Assembly (NCBI RefSeq): GCF_023156285.1 | Contig: NZ_JAKZAJ010000003.1 | Coordinates: 1 to 64,000, forward strand | Length of the DNA stretch: 64,000 nt | Source of the DNA: Marinobacter koreensis | GTDB taxonomy: Bacteria > Pseudomonadota > Gammaproteobacteria > Pseudomonadales > Oleiphilaceae | Reading direction: 5' to 3' | Shown here: piece after piece, positions 1 through 8,852 of the stretch | Position numbering within the stretch: the stretch's first letter is position 1 | How the letters are laid out: each line of letters begins with the position of its first letter | Made by a program: the position numbers and the translations under genes | Notes under the pieces: model-generated | What the model was told of the DNA's origin: nothing | What the model saw: the letters and a program-made list of their open reading frames with translations, nothing else | Database searches by the model: none

Positions 1-67
1 CGTGAAACAGACCAGCGCCGATGGTAGTGTGGCATGGCCCATGCGAGAGTAGGTCATCGTCAGGCTC
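1..67 (+). rRNA. 5S ribosomal RNA, 3' part
   Basis: The first bases match the conserved 3' half of bacterial 5S rRNA, including the GCGCCGATGGTAGTGTGG segment and the closing GAGAGTAGGTCATCGTCAGG. The 5' part lies outside the window. A strong terminator follows at once, so this is the distal end of an rRNA operon read on the plus strand. The exact 3' end is uncertain by a few bases. Confidence 0.93.
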
Positions 68-74
68 CTAACCC

Positions 75-108
75 AAACCCCAGCATCTCCGATGCTGGGG
101 TTTTTTAT
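75..108 (+). terminator. Intrinsic terminator of the rRNA operon
   Basis: A perfect stem (CCCCAGCATC, loop TCC, GATGCTGGGG at 78-100) is flanked by AAA before and followed by a run of six T. It ends the rRNA operon and also separates it from the convergent kinase gene at 128. Confidence 0.93.
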
Positions 109-127
109 TGCCTGTAATTCCGTTGTC

Positions 128-808
128 TCAAGGCAGCCAGATTTCGAACACGCCGCCGCCCAGGGTACCGCCGTTGTGCAATTTGATGGATCCGCATCGG
201 TCGCCCTCAGCGTGCAACCGGGCGACGGATGAGGCAAAGAAGAGCCCGAGACTGGTGCTTCCGCTGTTGAAATCCAGGGATTTGAAATTCAACGTGCCTG
301 AGTGCTGCATATTGTCGGGATAGCCCTCACCGTCATCCTCCACACCGATCACGAGATAACCGTCCTCCTGACGTGCCGTCAGCCGGATCGCGCTTTTGGT
401 GTAACGGATGGCGTTATTGAGGGTATTGTTCAGAACACCGGTCAGCAGGTCATCATCGAAAAAGCCGTTGATGTCATCAGCCTCGATAGAGCAGTGGATT
501 CCAAGCCCCTCCAGCAGCGGGGTGTGTCGGGCCAGGTGTTCGGCGAGGAAATCCGGTACGAAATGTTCCTCGATGTGTGCAGACAGGTTGTTTTCACCCA
601 GTCTGTAGATCCCCAGAAGCTGGACCAGGTCGTTATGCATCCGCTCAGCTTCGTACTGCAGCGTATTGAACCGTGGTGAGCCGCCCAGAGTGCTCTGATG
701 CTCCGTACGAAGCTCATCGAGTGAGTTCAGAAGCATCCCCAGGGAATTCTTCATATCATGGACCGCAGATGCGATAACCATGGAAAAATCGATGTTCTGG
801 TCGCTCAT
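128..808 (-). CDS. Small soluble histidine kinase
   Basis: This is a 226-residue sensor kinase without membrane segments or a receiver. An H-box HDMKN with the presumed phosphorylated His near residue 17 is followed by a HATPase domain: N-box NNTLNNAIRYT, G1 box DDGEGYP and a G2-like TSLGLFF. The start at 808 is chosen because its ATG overlaps the stop of the upstream receiver-TPR gene (ATGA, 805-808); a longer frame to 907 is only readthrough of that gene's region. It is the last gene of a minus-strand operon with the hybrid kinase and receiver-TPR protein, so it may exchange phosphate with them. Its input signal is unknown. Confidence 0.85.
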   Translation of the reverse strand: MSDQNIDFSMVIASAVHDMKNSLGMLLNSLDELRTEHQSTLGGSPRFNTLQYEAERMHNDLVQLLGIYRLGENNLSAHIEEHFVPDFLAEHLARHTPLLEGLGIHCSIEADDINGFFDDDLLTGVLNNTLNNAIRYTKSAIRLTARQEDGYLVIGVEDDGEGYPDNMQHSGTLNFKSLDFNSGSTSLGLFFASSVARLHAEGDRCGSIKLHNGGTLGGGVFEIWLP

Positions 809-2442
809 GACTGCAGTCCTTCCAGTTTCTTTTTCAAAGCGATGTACCGGCGGTATTGCCGGTGCTGTTCCGGCAGGCCTTTCAAACGATCGAGGTAGGC
901 GAGGCACTGTTCGATCAGCTTTGCTCGGTCCGGCGTCTTCTCGGATTCCTTCATGAGTACCTGGATCAGGTTGAGGTTCAGCGCGGCGTGATCTGGCACT
1001 ATGGCCAGCGCTTCTCGAAAAGCCTCTGCAGCGGCCGTAAGGTCACCGGACTCGAAGGCCTTGATCCCGTCCCGGTTGAGAGTGCGCGCTTTCAGTTTCT
1101 GACGGAAGCCCACGGGTTCGTCCAGCAGGTTTTCAATTTGTTGCACAATCTCGGGTTCCTCGGCGTAATCCTCGGCGAGTTTTCCCAGTAGTGCTTTTGC
1201 GTCGTTGTCGTGTCCCAATCGAAACAGGGTGCGTGCGTAGTCGATCCCAAGGTCCGCTGAAAGGTGTTCCAGACTGTCCACCTGATTCCGGATAGTGCTC
1301 AGCAGTGCCTCAGCCTCCTTCGTGCGATTCTGGCCCGCGTGAACGCGGCACTTTACGATGTCACTCCTGAGTTGGAGTCCGTCCTCTTCAAAACGCTTCT
1401 CCATGCGAGAGAGGACTGCCAGGGCTTCGTTGGCCTGGGCGGAGGCTTCTTCGCCAGTTTCCCCCTCACTGAGCTCAGAAAGGGTATGGGCGAGTGACAG
1501 GTAATGTTGGCTACTGTCGTGAATCGAGTGCGTGCCCAGGGCAACTGTCTGGCGCCAGGCTTCTGACGCAATTGCTATATCCTGGTTAGCACCGGCAAGC
1601 TCCGCCAGATGCCGCTGGCGTAACATGGCATTGGGTGAATGCTCTGCAGCCTGTTCCAGGACTTTCTGGGCCCGGGCGGGGCGGCCCTGTTTTTCGAGGC
1701 CCTCCGCCAGGAGGTCGTATGCCTCCATGTAGTCAGGATGCTTTTCGATAAGTTGCCGGAGAGCATCCACCGCCTCATCGTAATTACGATTCGCCAGCAA
1801 CACACGGCAACGCCCAAGCCTTGCCCAGGAGAGCTCACGCTGGGCCAGAACGTCATCATAGGTTTTCAGGGCATGGGCCAGATCCCCTAGCTGAAAGTAG
1901 AGATCACCGAGGGTTTTCATGAGCCATGTTTTGTATCGCGGTTGCCGCGGCAGAGCCTCAAGGCACTGGGAAATGGCCTCGGGATAGTTCTCCCGGTCGA
2001 TTTCACGATTGATGGGCAGCAGGGCATTGCGCTGGTCGATCAGGGCGCTGAGTCGCTTCTCGAGCATTGCCCGGTTTATAGGCTTGGTGAGGTAGCCATC
2101 CGGCTGATACTCCCGAGCGCCCATCACCATCTCTTTGGACGTTTCCGCGGTAACCATCAAAAACAGGGAAGAACGTTTCAGAAGTTTCTTGTGCCTCAAT
2201 TCCTCCAGTACATGCTGCCCGTTTTTTCCTTCGCCGAGATTGTAGTCGCACAGCACCACGTCCACGTGGTTGTACGCGCAGTACTGGATGGCCTGGGTTG
2301 CGTGGGCAACCAGTTCGATTTTGTCGGCCCCGCAGCTCCTCAGCATCTGGCGCATGGACAACCGGAAGTTTTCGAAATCATCCACAACCAGGAAGCTCAG
2401 CTTGCCGAACCGGTTTATTCCAAGAGACGGTGAGTCTGTCAT
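805..2442 (-). CDS. Response regulator with C-terminal TPR repeats
   Basis: This 545-residue protein has an N-terminal receiver domain (about residues 13-135) with acidic pair D21/D22, phosphoacceptor D66 in LCDYNLG and the conserved Lys-Pro of YLTKPIN. The rest (about 140-540) is a run of tetratricopeptide-like helical repeats. No DNA-binding or enzymatic output domain is visible, so the output is probably protein-protein contact. It overlaps the upstream hybrid kinase and the downstream small kinase by ATGA at both ends, which indicates translational coupling. A role as intermediate or scaffold in a phosphorelay is inference. Confidence 0.88.
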   Translation of the reverse strand: MTDSPSLGINRFGKLSFLVVDDFENFRLSMRQMLRSCGADKIELVAHATQAIQYCAYNHVDVVLCDYNLGEGKNGQHVLEELRHKKLLKRSSLFLMVTAETSKEMVMGAREYQPDGYLTKPINRAMLEKRLSALIDQRNALLPINREIDRENYPEAISQCLEALPRQPRYKTWLMKTLGDLYFQLGDLAHALKTYDDVLAQRELSWARLGRCRVLLANRNYDEAVDALRQLIEKHPDYMEAYDLLAEGLEKQGRPARAQKVLEQAAEHSPNAMLRQRHLAELAGANQDIAIASEAWRQTVALGTHSIHDSSQHYLSLAHTLSELSEGETGEEASAQANEALAVLSRMEKRFEEDGLQLRSDIVKCRVHAGQNRTKEAEALLSTIRNQVDSLEHLSADLGIDYARTLFRLGHDNDAKALLGKLAEDYAEEPEIVQQIENLLDEPVGFRQKLKARTLNRDGIKAFESGDLTAAAEAFREALAIVPDHAALNLNLIQVLMKESEKTPDRAKLIEQCLAYLDRLKGLPEQHRQYRRYIALKKKLEGLQS

Positions 2443-5400
2443 GAGCGTGTCTGCTTCAGAAGTTTATTGACCAGTGCCCGCAGTGCAGCGGGTTTGACCG
2501 GTTTATACAGGATTTGATAGCCGCGCTGGATAGCATCCTCGCGAACTTCCGGCCCCATATATCCGGTGATCAGGATGCCGGGAATATCATCGCTGATATT
2601 GGCTCTCAGTTTGTCCATCGCATCCAGGCCATTTTTGTTATCGTCCAGCTGGTAATCCGCCAGTATGATATCCGGGCGACCGCCCGCGAGCTGTTCCATG
2701 GCATCCTCCAGGCTCTCTGCGGCAGTTATCTCACATTGCCAGTTGCTCAGCAGCGCAACCATACCCTGCAGAATCGTGGGATCGTTATCAATACAGAGCA
2801 CATGCAGCCCACCCAGACTGGATACACGGCGAGAGGCCGCCGTTGGAGTGGCGACGCTCTGACGATCCTGTTCCGGTGGTGCGACCGGAACCGTAATTCC
2901 GAACACACTGCCACGACCCTGCGACGAGTGTACGGAGACCGGGTGGTTCAACATGCCGCTGATGCGATCAACAATCGCAAGCCCAAGCCCCAGGCCCTTC
3001 TTGTCGCGCCCCTGCTGGAAGCGGCGGAACTCTTCAAAAATGTGGGCGAGCTGGTCTTCGGGAATCCCGGGGCCGGTGTCCCAGACCTCAATTCTGATAT
3101 ACCCCTTGAGCCGTCTGCATCCGAGAAGAATCTTGCCACTCGGGGTATATCGGATAGCGTTGGACAGGAAGTTCTGGACGACCCGCCGGAGCAACTTTGA
3201 ATCCGAACGAACCCAGGCAGTGCTGGGCACGACATGAAGCTCAAGCCCTTGCTCCTTGGCGATGGCGGTAAAATCGGTGGCCAGGTGCTTCAGAAGATCA
3301 TCCACCGGAAAAACGCCGATATTCGGCTCCAGCGCGCCGGCATCCAGTTTGGAGATGTCCAGGAGCGTACTGATGATTTCTTCTGCGGCACCGAGCGAGC
3401 TGTCGATATGGTCCACGAGCTCCTTCATCTCGCCATCCTCGGCTTTGCCGGCAAGGGCGGATGTGAACAGTCGGGCGGCATTGAGGGGCTGAAGCAGATC
3501 GTGGCTGGCAGAGGCCAGGAACCGGGTTTTACTCTGGTTTGCCTGTTCTGCAACCGATTTTGCCTTGAGCATCTGCTCGTTGATGACCTGCAGTTCCTGG
3601 GTGCGTTCCTTGACGCGCTGCTCCAGGTATATGTTGGTCTCCTTGAGCGCCTGTTCGGTCCGACGCATCGCGGTGATGTCCTGGAAGGTGGTTACATAGC
3701 CACCACCGGGAATCGGGCTACCGTCGATCCGCACAACCGTGCCATCGGGACGCTGACGTTCATAGGACATGGGCTTGCCCAGTCTCATGCTGTCGCAACG
3801 GTCGGTGATGATATCGTCGATACGCCGGGCGGAGAGGTTGGCATTGGTCAGGTTATACCGCATGAGCTCTTCAATCGGGCGGCCAACGCGAACGAAGCCC
3901 TTGGGATAGTTGAACAGCTCCAGATAGCGATGGTTCCAGACCACCAGTTGCTGCTGGTGGTTTACCACGGAGACGCCCAGGCTGATGTTTTCGATGGCAG
4001 ACTGCAGCAGTTCCCGACTGAACGTCATTGCCTGTGATGCTTCGTCGACGATACTGACCACATCCTCGATCTGCATGTCCCGGCCGGTCAGGGTCGATTC
4101 GAGCACAACTCGAGCCGTTGATGCACCGATGACCGACGCCAGTTGCCGCTCGATGTACTTCATCAAATGGGTGGATGCGGGGCGCTGTGGGTGCAGGCGA
4201 ATGGCATTTCGGCGTTCGTAATTGCGGAAAATCGTCTCCGAACGCTCTTCCCCCATGAATCGGTCCGTCAGCGCCTGCAGGTCTGAGGTAAGGACTTCCC
4301 CCTGCCAGCTTTGATGATGGGGAGTTTCCGGGCGGGGCTGGGGATCATGAAAGAATGAGGCAATCTGGATCTTTTCCCGAACCCGCTGTCGGGTCAGCAT
4401 GGACAGGACTATGTAGGTCACGGTGTTGATGCCGAGACTCCAGATAATACCGTGACTGGTCTGGTCCAGGTCCGAGCCGAAAAGCGCGGTCGGCCGGGTC
4501 CAGGAGAGGCCCCATAGCCCCTGATTGATGAGGTTGTCCGCGACCCAGCCCGTGGAGGCAAGGGCTGGCAGGAGGAGCGTGTAGCACCACATCAGGAAGC
4601 CCAGTGCCAGTCCCCAGGCTGCACCCGTGAAGTTGCCCTGTCGCCAGACGATACCACCGACCAGTGCCGGTCCGAATTGTGCTGCCGCCGCAAAGGAAAG
4701 CAGGCCGAATGCCGTCAGACTGTAGTCCTCTCCGGCCATGCGGTAGAAACCATACGCCGTAAGCAGAACGACGAAGATGGCGACCCGTCGAATGCTCAGC
4801 AACAGATAACTCAGATCACTCCGGCGGTTCATGCCCGGACGGAAGAATTTGAGCAGCGCGGGCATGATGATCTCATTGCTCACCATGGTCGCGATGGCTA
4901 CCGAACAGACGATAACCATGGCGGCGGCTGCAGAGCCGCCGCCCAGAAAGGCGAGAACGGCCAGCCACTCTTTCCCCGCCATGATCGGCAGCTGCAGAAT
5001 CAGAATGTCCGGATTGCCATTCATGGACTCGGGATAGAGCAGGCCGGCGGCTGCAATCGGGATGACGAAAGCACTGGCAACCACCAGGTAAATCGGCATG
5101 GCCCAGCGGGCCACCTCGAAATCTCTGTGATCGGTATTCTCGACGACCATTACGTGGAACTGCCGGGGCAAGCAAATGATCGCCAGCATGGCGACGAGTG
5201 TCTGGGTAATGAAGGCCGTTGTACCAAGCTGCTCTGTGGTCAGGATGCCAGTGAGTTCGGCGTTGCGTGCCTGCTCGAAGAGATCCCCGAATCCATTGAA
5301 CAGTCCATAACCGACGAACAGTCCAACGGCGACGAAGGCCACGAGCTTGATCAGGGATTCAAAGGCGACGGCCTGAATCATGCCTCGATGGTGTTCTGTG

Positions 5401-5957
5401 GATTCAAGATGACGTGTGCCGAACAGGACGGTGAATACCGCCAACGCCAGCGTGATATACCAGGCAGAGTCGTTCCATGCCGCCGAGCTGAGCTCTCCAT
5501 AACCACTGCCGCGATCGGACAGGACGTTGAAGCCCATGGAGATGGCTTTAAGCTGCAACGCGATGTACGGCACGCTGCCGATCAGCGCAAAGGTTGCGAT
5601 CATGGCGGCCAGAAGCTGGGACTTGCCGTATCGCGAAGCGATGAAATCCGCGATAGAGGTGCTGTTATTGCGCTTACTGATGTAAATGATCCGGCGCAGC
5701 AGGGGCGCGCCGAAAACAAAGACCAGAAGGGGGCCGAGATAGATGGGCAGAAAACCCAGGCCCTCCTGTGTTGCGCGCCCTACGGCGCCATAAAAGGTCC
5801 AGGAAGTGAAGTAAACGGCCAGTGAAAGCGCGTAGATGTGGGTTCGGGCCAGGCGGCGCCGATACAGTCCCGGGTGTTTGTCACCGGCCCAGGCGATGAC
5901 AAACAGAATGGAAATGTAGGTGATTGAGATGGCTACCAGCAGCCAGGCGCTAATCAT
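2439..5957 (-). CDS. SSS-domain hybrid sensor histidine kinase (CrbS/MxtR-like)
   Basis: This is a 1172-residue membrane kinase. Residues about 1-500 form a sodium:solute symporter-like module with many hydrophobic segments. A PAS region (about 660-780), a short coiled coil, HisKA with His near residue 818 (ASHDLLQPLN), HATPase (NFLSNAIRYT, DTGPGIP, GLGLGLAIV) and a C-terminal receiver with Asp near 1100 (LADYQLDD) follow. Length and architecture match CrbS of Vibrio and MxtR of Pseudomonas, which control acetate utilisation; the LuxR-type partner CrbR/ErdR is not in this window. The gene lies downstream of a real symporter, which supports sensing of that substrate. Whether the SSS module transports anything is unknown. 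Confidence 0.9.
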   Translation of the reverse strand: MISAWLLVAISITYISILFVIAWAGDKHPGLYRRRLARTHIYALSLAVYFTSWTFYGAVGRATQEGLGFLPIYLGPLLVFVFGAPLLRRIIYISKRNNSTSIADFIASRYGKSQLLAAMIATFALIGSVPYIALQLKAISMGFNVLSDRGSGYGELSSAAWNDSAWYITLALAVFTVLFGTRHLESTEHHRGMIQAVAFESLIKLVAFVAVGLFVGYGLFNGFGDLFEQARNAELTGILTTEQLGTTAFITQTLVAMLAIICLPRQFHVMVVENTDHRDFEVARWAMPIYLVVASAFVIPIAAAGLLYPESMNGNPDILILQLPIMAGKEWLAVLAFLGGGSAAAAMVIVCSVAIATMVSNEIIMPALLKFFRPGMNRRSDLSYLLLSIRRVAIFVVLLTAYGFYRMAGEDYSLTAFGLLSFAAAAQFGPALVGGIVWRQGNFTGAAWGLALGFLMWCYTLLLPALASTGWVADNLINQGLWGLSWTRPTALFGSDLDQTSHGIIWSLGINTVTYIVLSMLTRQRVREKIQIASFFHDPQPRPETPHHQSWQGEVLTSDLQALTDRFMGEERSETIFRNYERRNAIRLHPQRPASTHLMKYIERQLASVIGASTARVVLESTLTGRDMQIEDVVSIVDEASQAMTFSRELLQSAIENISLGVSVVNHQQQLVVWNHRYLELFNYPKGFVRVGRPIEELMRYNLTNANLSARRIDDIITDRCDSMRLGKPMSYERQRPDGTVVRIDGSPIPGGGYVTTFQDITAMRRTEQALKETNIYLEQRVKERTQELQVINEQMLKAKSVAEQANQSKTRFLASASHDLLQPLNAARLFTSALAGKAEDGEMKELVDHIDSSLGAAEEIISTLLDISKLDAGALEPNIGVFPVDDLLKHLATDFTAIAKEQGLELHVVPSTAWVRSDSKLLRRVVQNFLSNAIRYTPSGKILLGCRRLKGYIRIEVWDTGPGIPEDQLAHIFEEFRRFQQGRDKKGLGLGLAIVDRISGMLNHPVSVHSSQGRGSVFGITVPVAPPEQDRQSVATPTAASRRVSSLGGLHVLCIDNDPTILQGMVALLSNWQCEITAAESLEDAMEQLAGGRPDIILADYQLDDNKNGLDAMDKLRANISDDIPGILITGYMGPEVREDAIQRGYQILYKPVKPAALRALVNKLLKQTRS

Positions 5958-6002
5958 AAGTGGCCGTTCTTCCTGATCCCTGTGGTTTTTGTTGGTTTTG
6001 AA

Positions 6003-6509
6003 TTAATGGGAGCAGACTGTCGTCAACAGCGGATCGCTCTGGTCAAGCACTTTCATGTTGTCGATCCGCGGTGATCCATTCGAGCCGAGCGGGACCAGTT
6101 CGTCCGTTGCACAGTTTAACAGGTGGACGCGGTGGGACACGGCATCCGTCACCTTCTGCTCAAACCGATACAGAGTAAACCGCACGATGTCAGGATTGTC
6201 GGTATCCCGGCTGATGCTTTTGAGATCGACCGTTGAAAAGGCTGTGACGTACGGGAAGACAAAGGTCCAGGGGCGCCAGATGATCCCGTCGTTTTCGGTA
6301 TCGACGATGACGGCTTCGTCCGGAAGGAGTTCTTTTTTGTGATCGTACCAGGTGTACTCACCGTGAATCAGGTAGGCGAGCATGCCCGCGCCGGCAAAAG
6401 CCGGAATCAGCCAGCGAGGGGCCTTTTTCCGGGTCGCTGCGCGAATGCCCAGGGCAATACCGGCAGCGCCGAGGCCACAAAAGACAGTGGCAATAAGGTT
6501 CCAGAACAT
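6003..6509 (-). CDS. Conserved membrane-anchored protein of unknown function
   Basis: I do not recognise a named family in this 168-residue protein. It has a hydrophobic N-terminal segment (residues about 3-22) and a second one near 35-48, followed by a soluble, probably periplasmic domain with two Cys (one four residues from the end). It is the first gene of the minus-strand signalling cluster, 45 bp ahead of the hybrid kinase. Its GAGGA ribosome binding site directly abuts the U-tract of the symporter terminator. The position suggests an accessory to the kinase or transporter, but this is inference. Confidence 0.75.
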   Translation of the reverse strand: MFWNLIATVFCGLGAAGIALGIRAATRKKAPRWLIPAFAGAGMLAYLIHGEYTWYDHKKELLPDEAVIVDTENDGIIWRPWTFVFPYVTAFSTVDLKSISRDTDNPDIVRFTLYRFEQKVTDAVSHRVHLLNCATDELVPLGSNGSPRIDNMKVLDQSDPLLTTVCSH

Positions 6510-6523
6510 AACTACATATCCTC

Positions 6524-6560
6524 AAAAAAGAACGGGCTCCCTCGTAGAGGAAGCCCGTTC
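6524..6560 (-). terminator. Intrinsic terminator downstream of the symporter
   Basis: Read on the minus strand, GAACGGGCT pairs with AGCCCGTTC around an inner CCTC/GAGG stem, followed by six T (6524-6529). It lies 46 bp after the symporter stop. Only 14 bases separate the T-run from the ATG at 6509, and those bases contain the next gene's ribosome binding site. It may act as a partial terminator or attenuator between transporter and sensor genes. Confidence 0.88.
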
Positions 6561-6606
6561 AGTATCAACCTGTCAATTCAGAGACTGAATCAGGCTGAGT
6601 TGTTGC

Positions 6607-8373
6607 TTAGTGGTCTTGAGCTTGGCCGGCACCACGTGGGTAACGGACGCTTTCGACCAGTTCCTGAATCTCAACGGGCGGTTCTTCAGTTGCGTTGGAT
6701 ACCAGGAAGGCTACCGCAAAGTTGATGACGGCACCAATCGCACCGATGGAAAGCGGGGAGATGCCCAGTACCCAGTTCGCTGCGTTATCCGGCAGGTTGT
6801 TGGTACCCGGAATGAACAGCCAGCCTTTGTACACGAAGATGTAGCACAGTGTGAAGGCAAGACCGGTCAGCATACCCGCAACCGCACCCTTGTTGTTGAT
6901 GCGCTTGGAGAAGATACCCATCATCAGTACCGGGAACAGCGACGCGGCCGCGATACCGAAGGCCAGTGCCACAACCTGGGCCGCGAAGCCCGGCGGGTTG
7001 GCGCCCAGATAGGTCGCGACGACGATAGCAACGGCCATGGAGACCCGTGCTGCCATCAACTCGCCTTTCTCCGAGATGTCCGGATTAATGGAACCTTTGA
7101 TCAGGTCGTGACTGACCGCAGAGGATATCGCCAGCAACAGCCCCGCCGCCGTGGACAGCGCCGCTGCAAGACCACCGGCTGCAATCAGACCGATAACCCA
7201 GCCGGGGAGGTTGGCGATTTCGGGGTTAGCCAGTACCAGAATGTCCCGGTTCACCACCAGCTCGTTACCTTTCCAGCCACGGGCCTCAGCCTGGTCCTGG
7301 AACGCAGGTGTGTCGTTGTACAGCTGGATGCGGCCATCGCCGTTCTTGTCGGTGAACTTGATCAGACCCGTGATTTCCCACTCTTTGACCCAGTTCGGAC
7401 GATCATCGTATTTGATCGGGGCGGCCTGGGTGCCTTCCGGATAGATAGTGGTCATCAGGTTCAGACGCGCCATGGAAGCAACGGCCGGTGCGGTCAGGTA
7501 CAGCAGGGCGATGAAGACCAGAGCCCAGCCAGCAGACCAGCGAGCATCGGCAACCTTGGGAACGGTGAAGAACCGGATGATAACGTGCGGCAGACCGGCA
7601 GTACCGATCATCAGGGTCAGTGTGAACAGAACCATGTTCAGTTTATTGTCCACATCTGCTGTATATGAGTTGAAACCGAGATCGGTGATGATCTGGTTCA
7701 GCTTGGTCAGCAGCGGCATGCCGGAATCCACGTGGGTGGAGAACAGGCCAAGACCCGGGATCGGGTTGCCAGTCAGTTGCATGGAGATGAACACGGCCGG
7801 GATGGTGTAAGCCACAATCAGTACGCAGTACTGGGCCACTTGGGTATAGGTGATGCCCTTCATGCCGCCGAGAACGGCGTACACGAATACCACGACCGCA
7901 GCGATGATCAGACCCATGGTGGAGTCAACTTCCAGGAAGCGGGAGAAGGCGACACCTGCACCCGCCATCTGGCCGATAACGTAGGTCACTGACGCAACGA
8001 TCAGACAGATAACCGCGACCAGGCGAGCATTCTTGCTGTAGAAACGGTCCCCGATGAACTCCGGAACGGTAAATTTACCGAACTTGCGGAGGTACGGGGC
8101 CAGCAGCATCGCGAGCAGCACGTAGCCACCGGTCCAGCCCATCAGGAAGGTGGAGTTGGAATAGCCGCCGGCGGCAATCAGACCCGCCATGGAAATAAAG
8201 GATGCCGCTGACATCCAGTCCGCACCAATGGCTGCGCCGTTGGTGATGGGGTGAACGCCGCCACCGGCCACGTAGAAGTCTTTGGTGCTTCCCGCTTTGG
8301 CCCAGATGGCAATGGCGATGTAGAGGAGGAACGAGCCCCCAACGAATATGATGTTGATTGCAAACTGGCTCAT
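6607..8373 (-). CDS. Sodium/solute symporter large subunit (VC_2705 type, acetate-permease-like)
   Basis: This 588-residue protein has about 13 hydrophobic segments and the SSS-family signature GAAIGADWMSAASFISMAG near residues 46-64. It belongs to the SSS branch that pairs with DUF4212 subunits and is related to ActP, so short-chain carboxylates such as acetate are the likely substrates. A hydrophilic loop (about residues 300-370) includes a stretch rich in D, N and G (DKNGDGRIQ) that resembles a calcium-binding EF-hand loop. The DUF4212 gene sits 6 bp upstream. Exact substrate and sodium dependence cannot be read from sequence. Confidence 0.92.
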   Translation of the reverse strand: MSQFAINIIFVGGSFLLYIAIAIWAKAGSTKDFYVAGGGVHPITNGAAIGADWMSAASFISMAGLIAAGGYSNSTFLMGWTGGYVLLAMLLAPYLRKFGKFTVPEFIGDRFYSKNARLVAVICLIVASVTYVIGQMAGAGVAFSRFLEVDSTMGLIIAAVVVFVYAVLGGMKGITYTQVAQYCVLIVAYTIPAVFISMQLTGNPIPGLGLFSTHVDSGMPLLTKLNQIITDLGFNSYTADVDNKLNMVLFTLTLMIGTAGLPHVIIRFFTVPKVADARWSAGWALVFIALLYLTAPAVASMARLNLMTTIYPEGTQAAPIKYDDRPNWVKEWEITGLIKFTDKNGDGRIQLYNDTPAFQDQAEARGWKGNELVVNRDILVLANPEIANLPGWVIGLIAAGGLAAALSTAAGLLLAISSAVSHDLIKGSINPDISEKGELMAARVSMAVAIVVATYLGANPPGFAAQVVALAFGIAAASLFPVLMMGIFSKRINNKGAVAGMLTGLAFTLCYIFVYKGWLFIPGTNNLPDNAANWVLGISPLSIGAIGAVINFAVAFLVSNATEEPPVEIQELVESVRYPRGAGQAQDH

Positions 8374-8379
8374 TCGATC

Positions 8380-8643
8380 TTACTCCTCGTGCACGCCGAA
8401 TTGTTCGTCGATCTTGTTCATGCGCCATGCATAGAAGAAGATCAGACCGATGAAGGTAAGAATCGAGCCCTGCTGGGCAAACCAGAACCCAAGGTCGGTG
8501 CCGCCAACGGCGATACCGGACAGCATGGGACGAAGAAGAATCGCAAATCCGTATGACACCAGGGCCCAGACAATCAGGCTCCCGAATATCAGACGGAGAT
8601 TCGCCTTCCAGTACTTTTCAGCGTCGTAGCTATGACCTGACAT
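8380..8643 (-). CDS. DUF4212 symporter small subunit
   Basis: This 87-residue protein has two hydrophobic segments and the DUF4212 features YWKANLRL, WALVSYGFAILL, LGFWFAQQGS and FFYAWRMN. In this family the small protein is encoded just before an SSS symporter, as here (6-bp gap), much as the DUF485 protein YjcH accompanies ActP. A good ribosome binding site (AGGAG) lies upstream of the ATG at 8643. It probably forms or stabilises the transporter complex in the inner membrane. Confidence 0.93.
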   Translation of the reverse strand: MSGHSYDAEKYWKANLRLIFGSLIVWALVSYGFAILLRPMLSGIAVGGTDLGFWFAQQGSILTFIGLIFFYAWRMNKIDEQFGVHEE

Positions 8644-8852
8644 AAGCTCACTCCTGTGTTGTTGTTGTGGAGGTTGGGTGGATTTTTGGTGAGACCTTTC
8701 GGATAGAGAATTTATTATTCATATAAGTATTTCTCCGACTGTTGTCTTTACCGACTTTACTTGGCAACTAATTTATAGATATTGGCAAAAGGTCTAATTC
8801 TCAGTAATTTGGGGCACAAATCGCCGTTTTCCGGGGCAGGGCTACGCTTGGT

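Noticed and set aside
6571..6576. TTGACA (minus strand) as a -35 box for the sensor operon
   Set aside because: At 17 bases spacing the -10 position reads CTTCCT inside the terminator stem, so no convincing promoter is formed.
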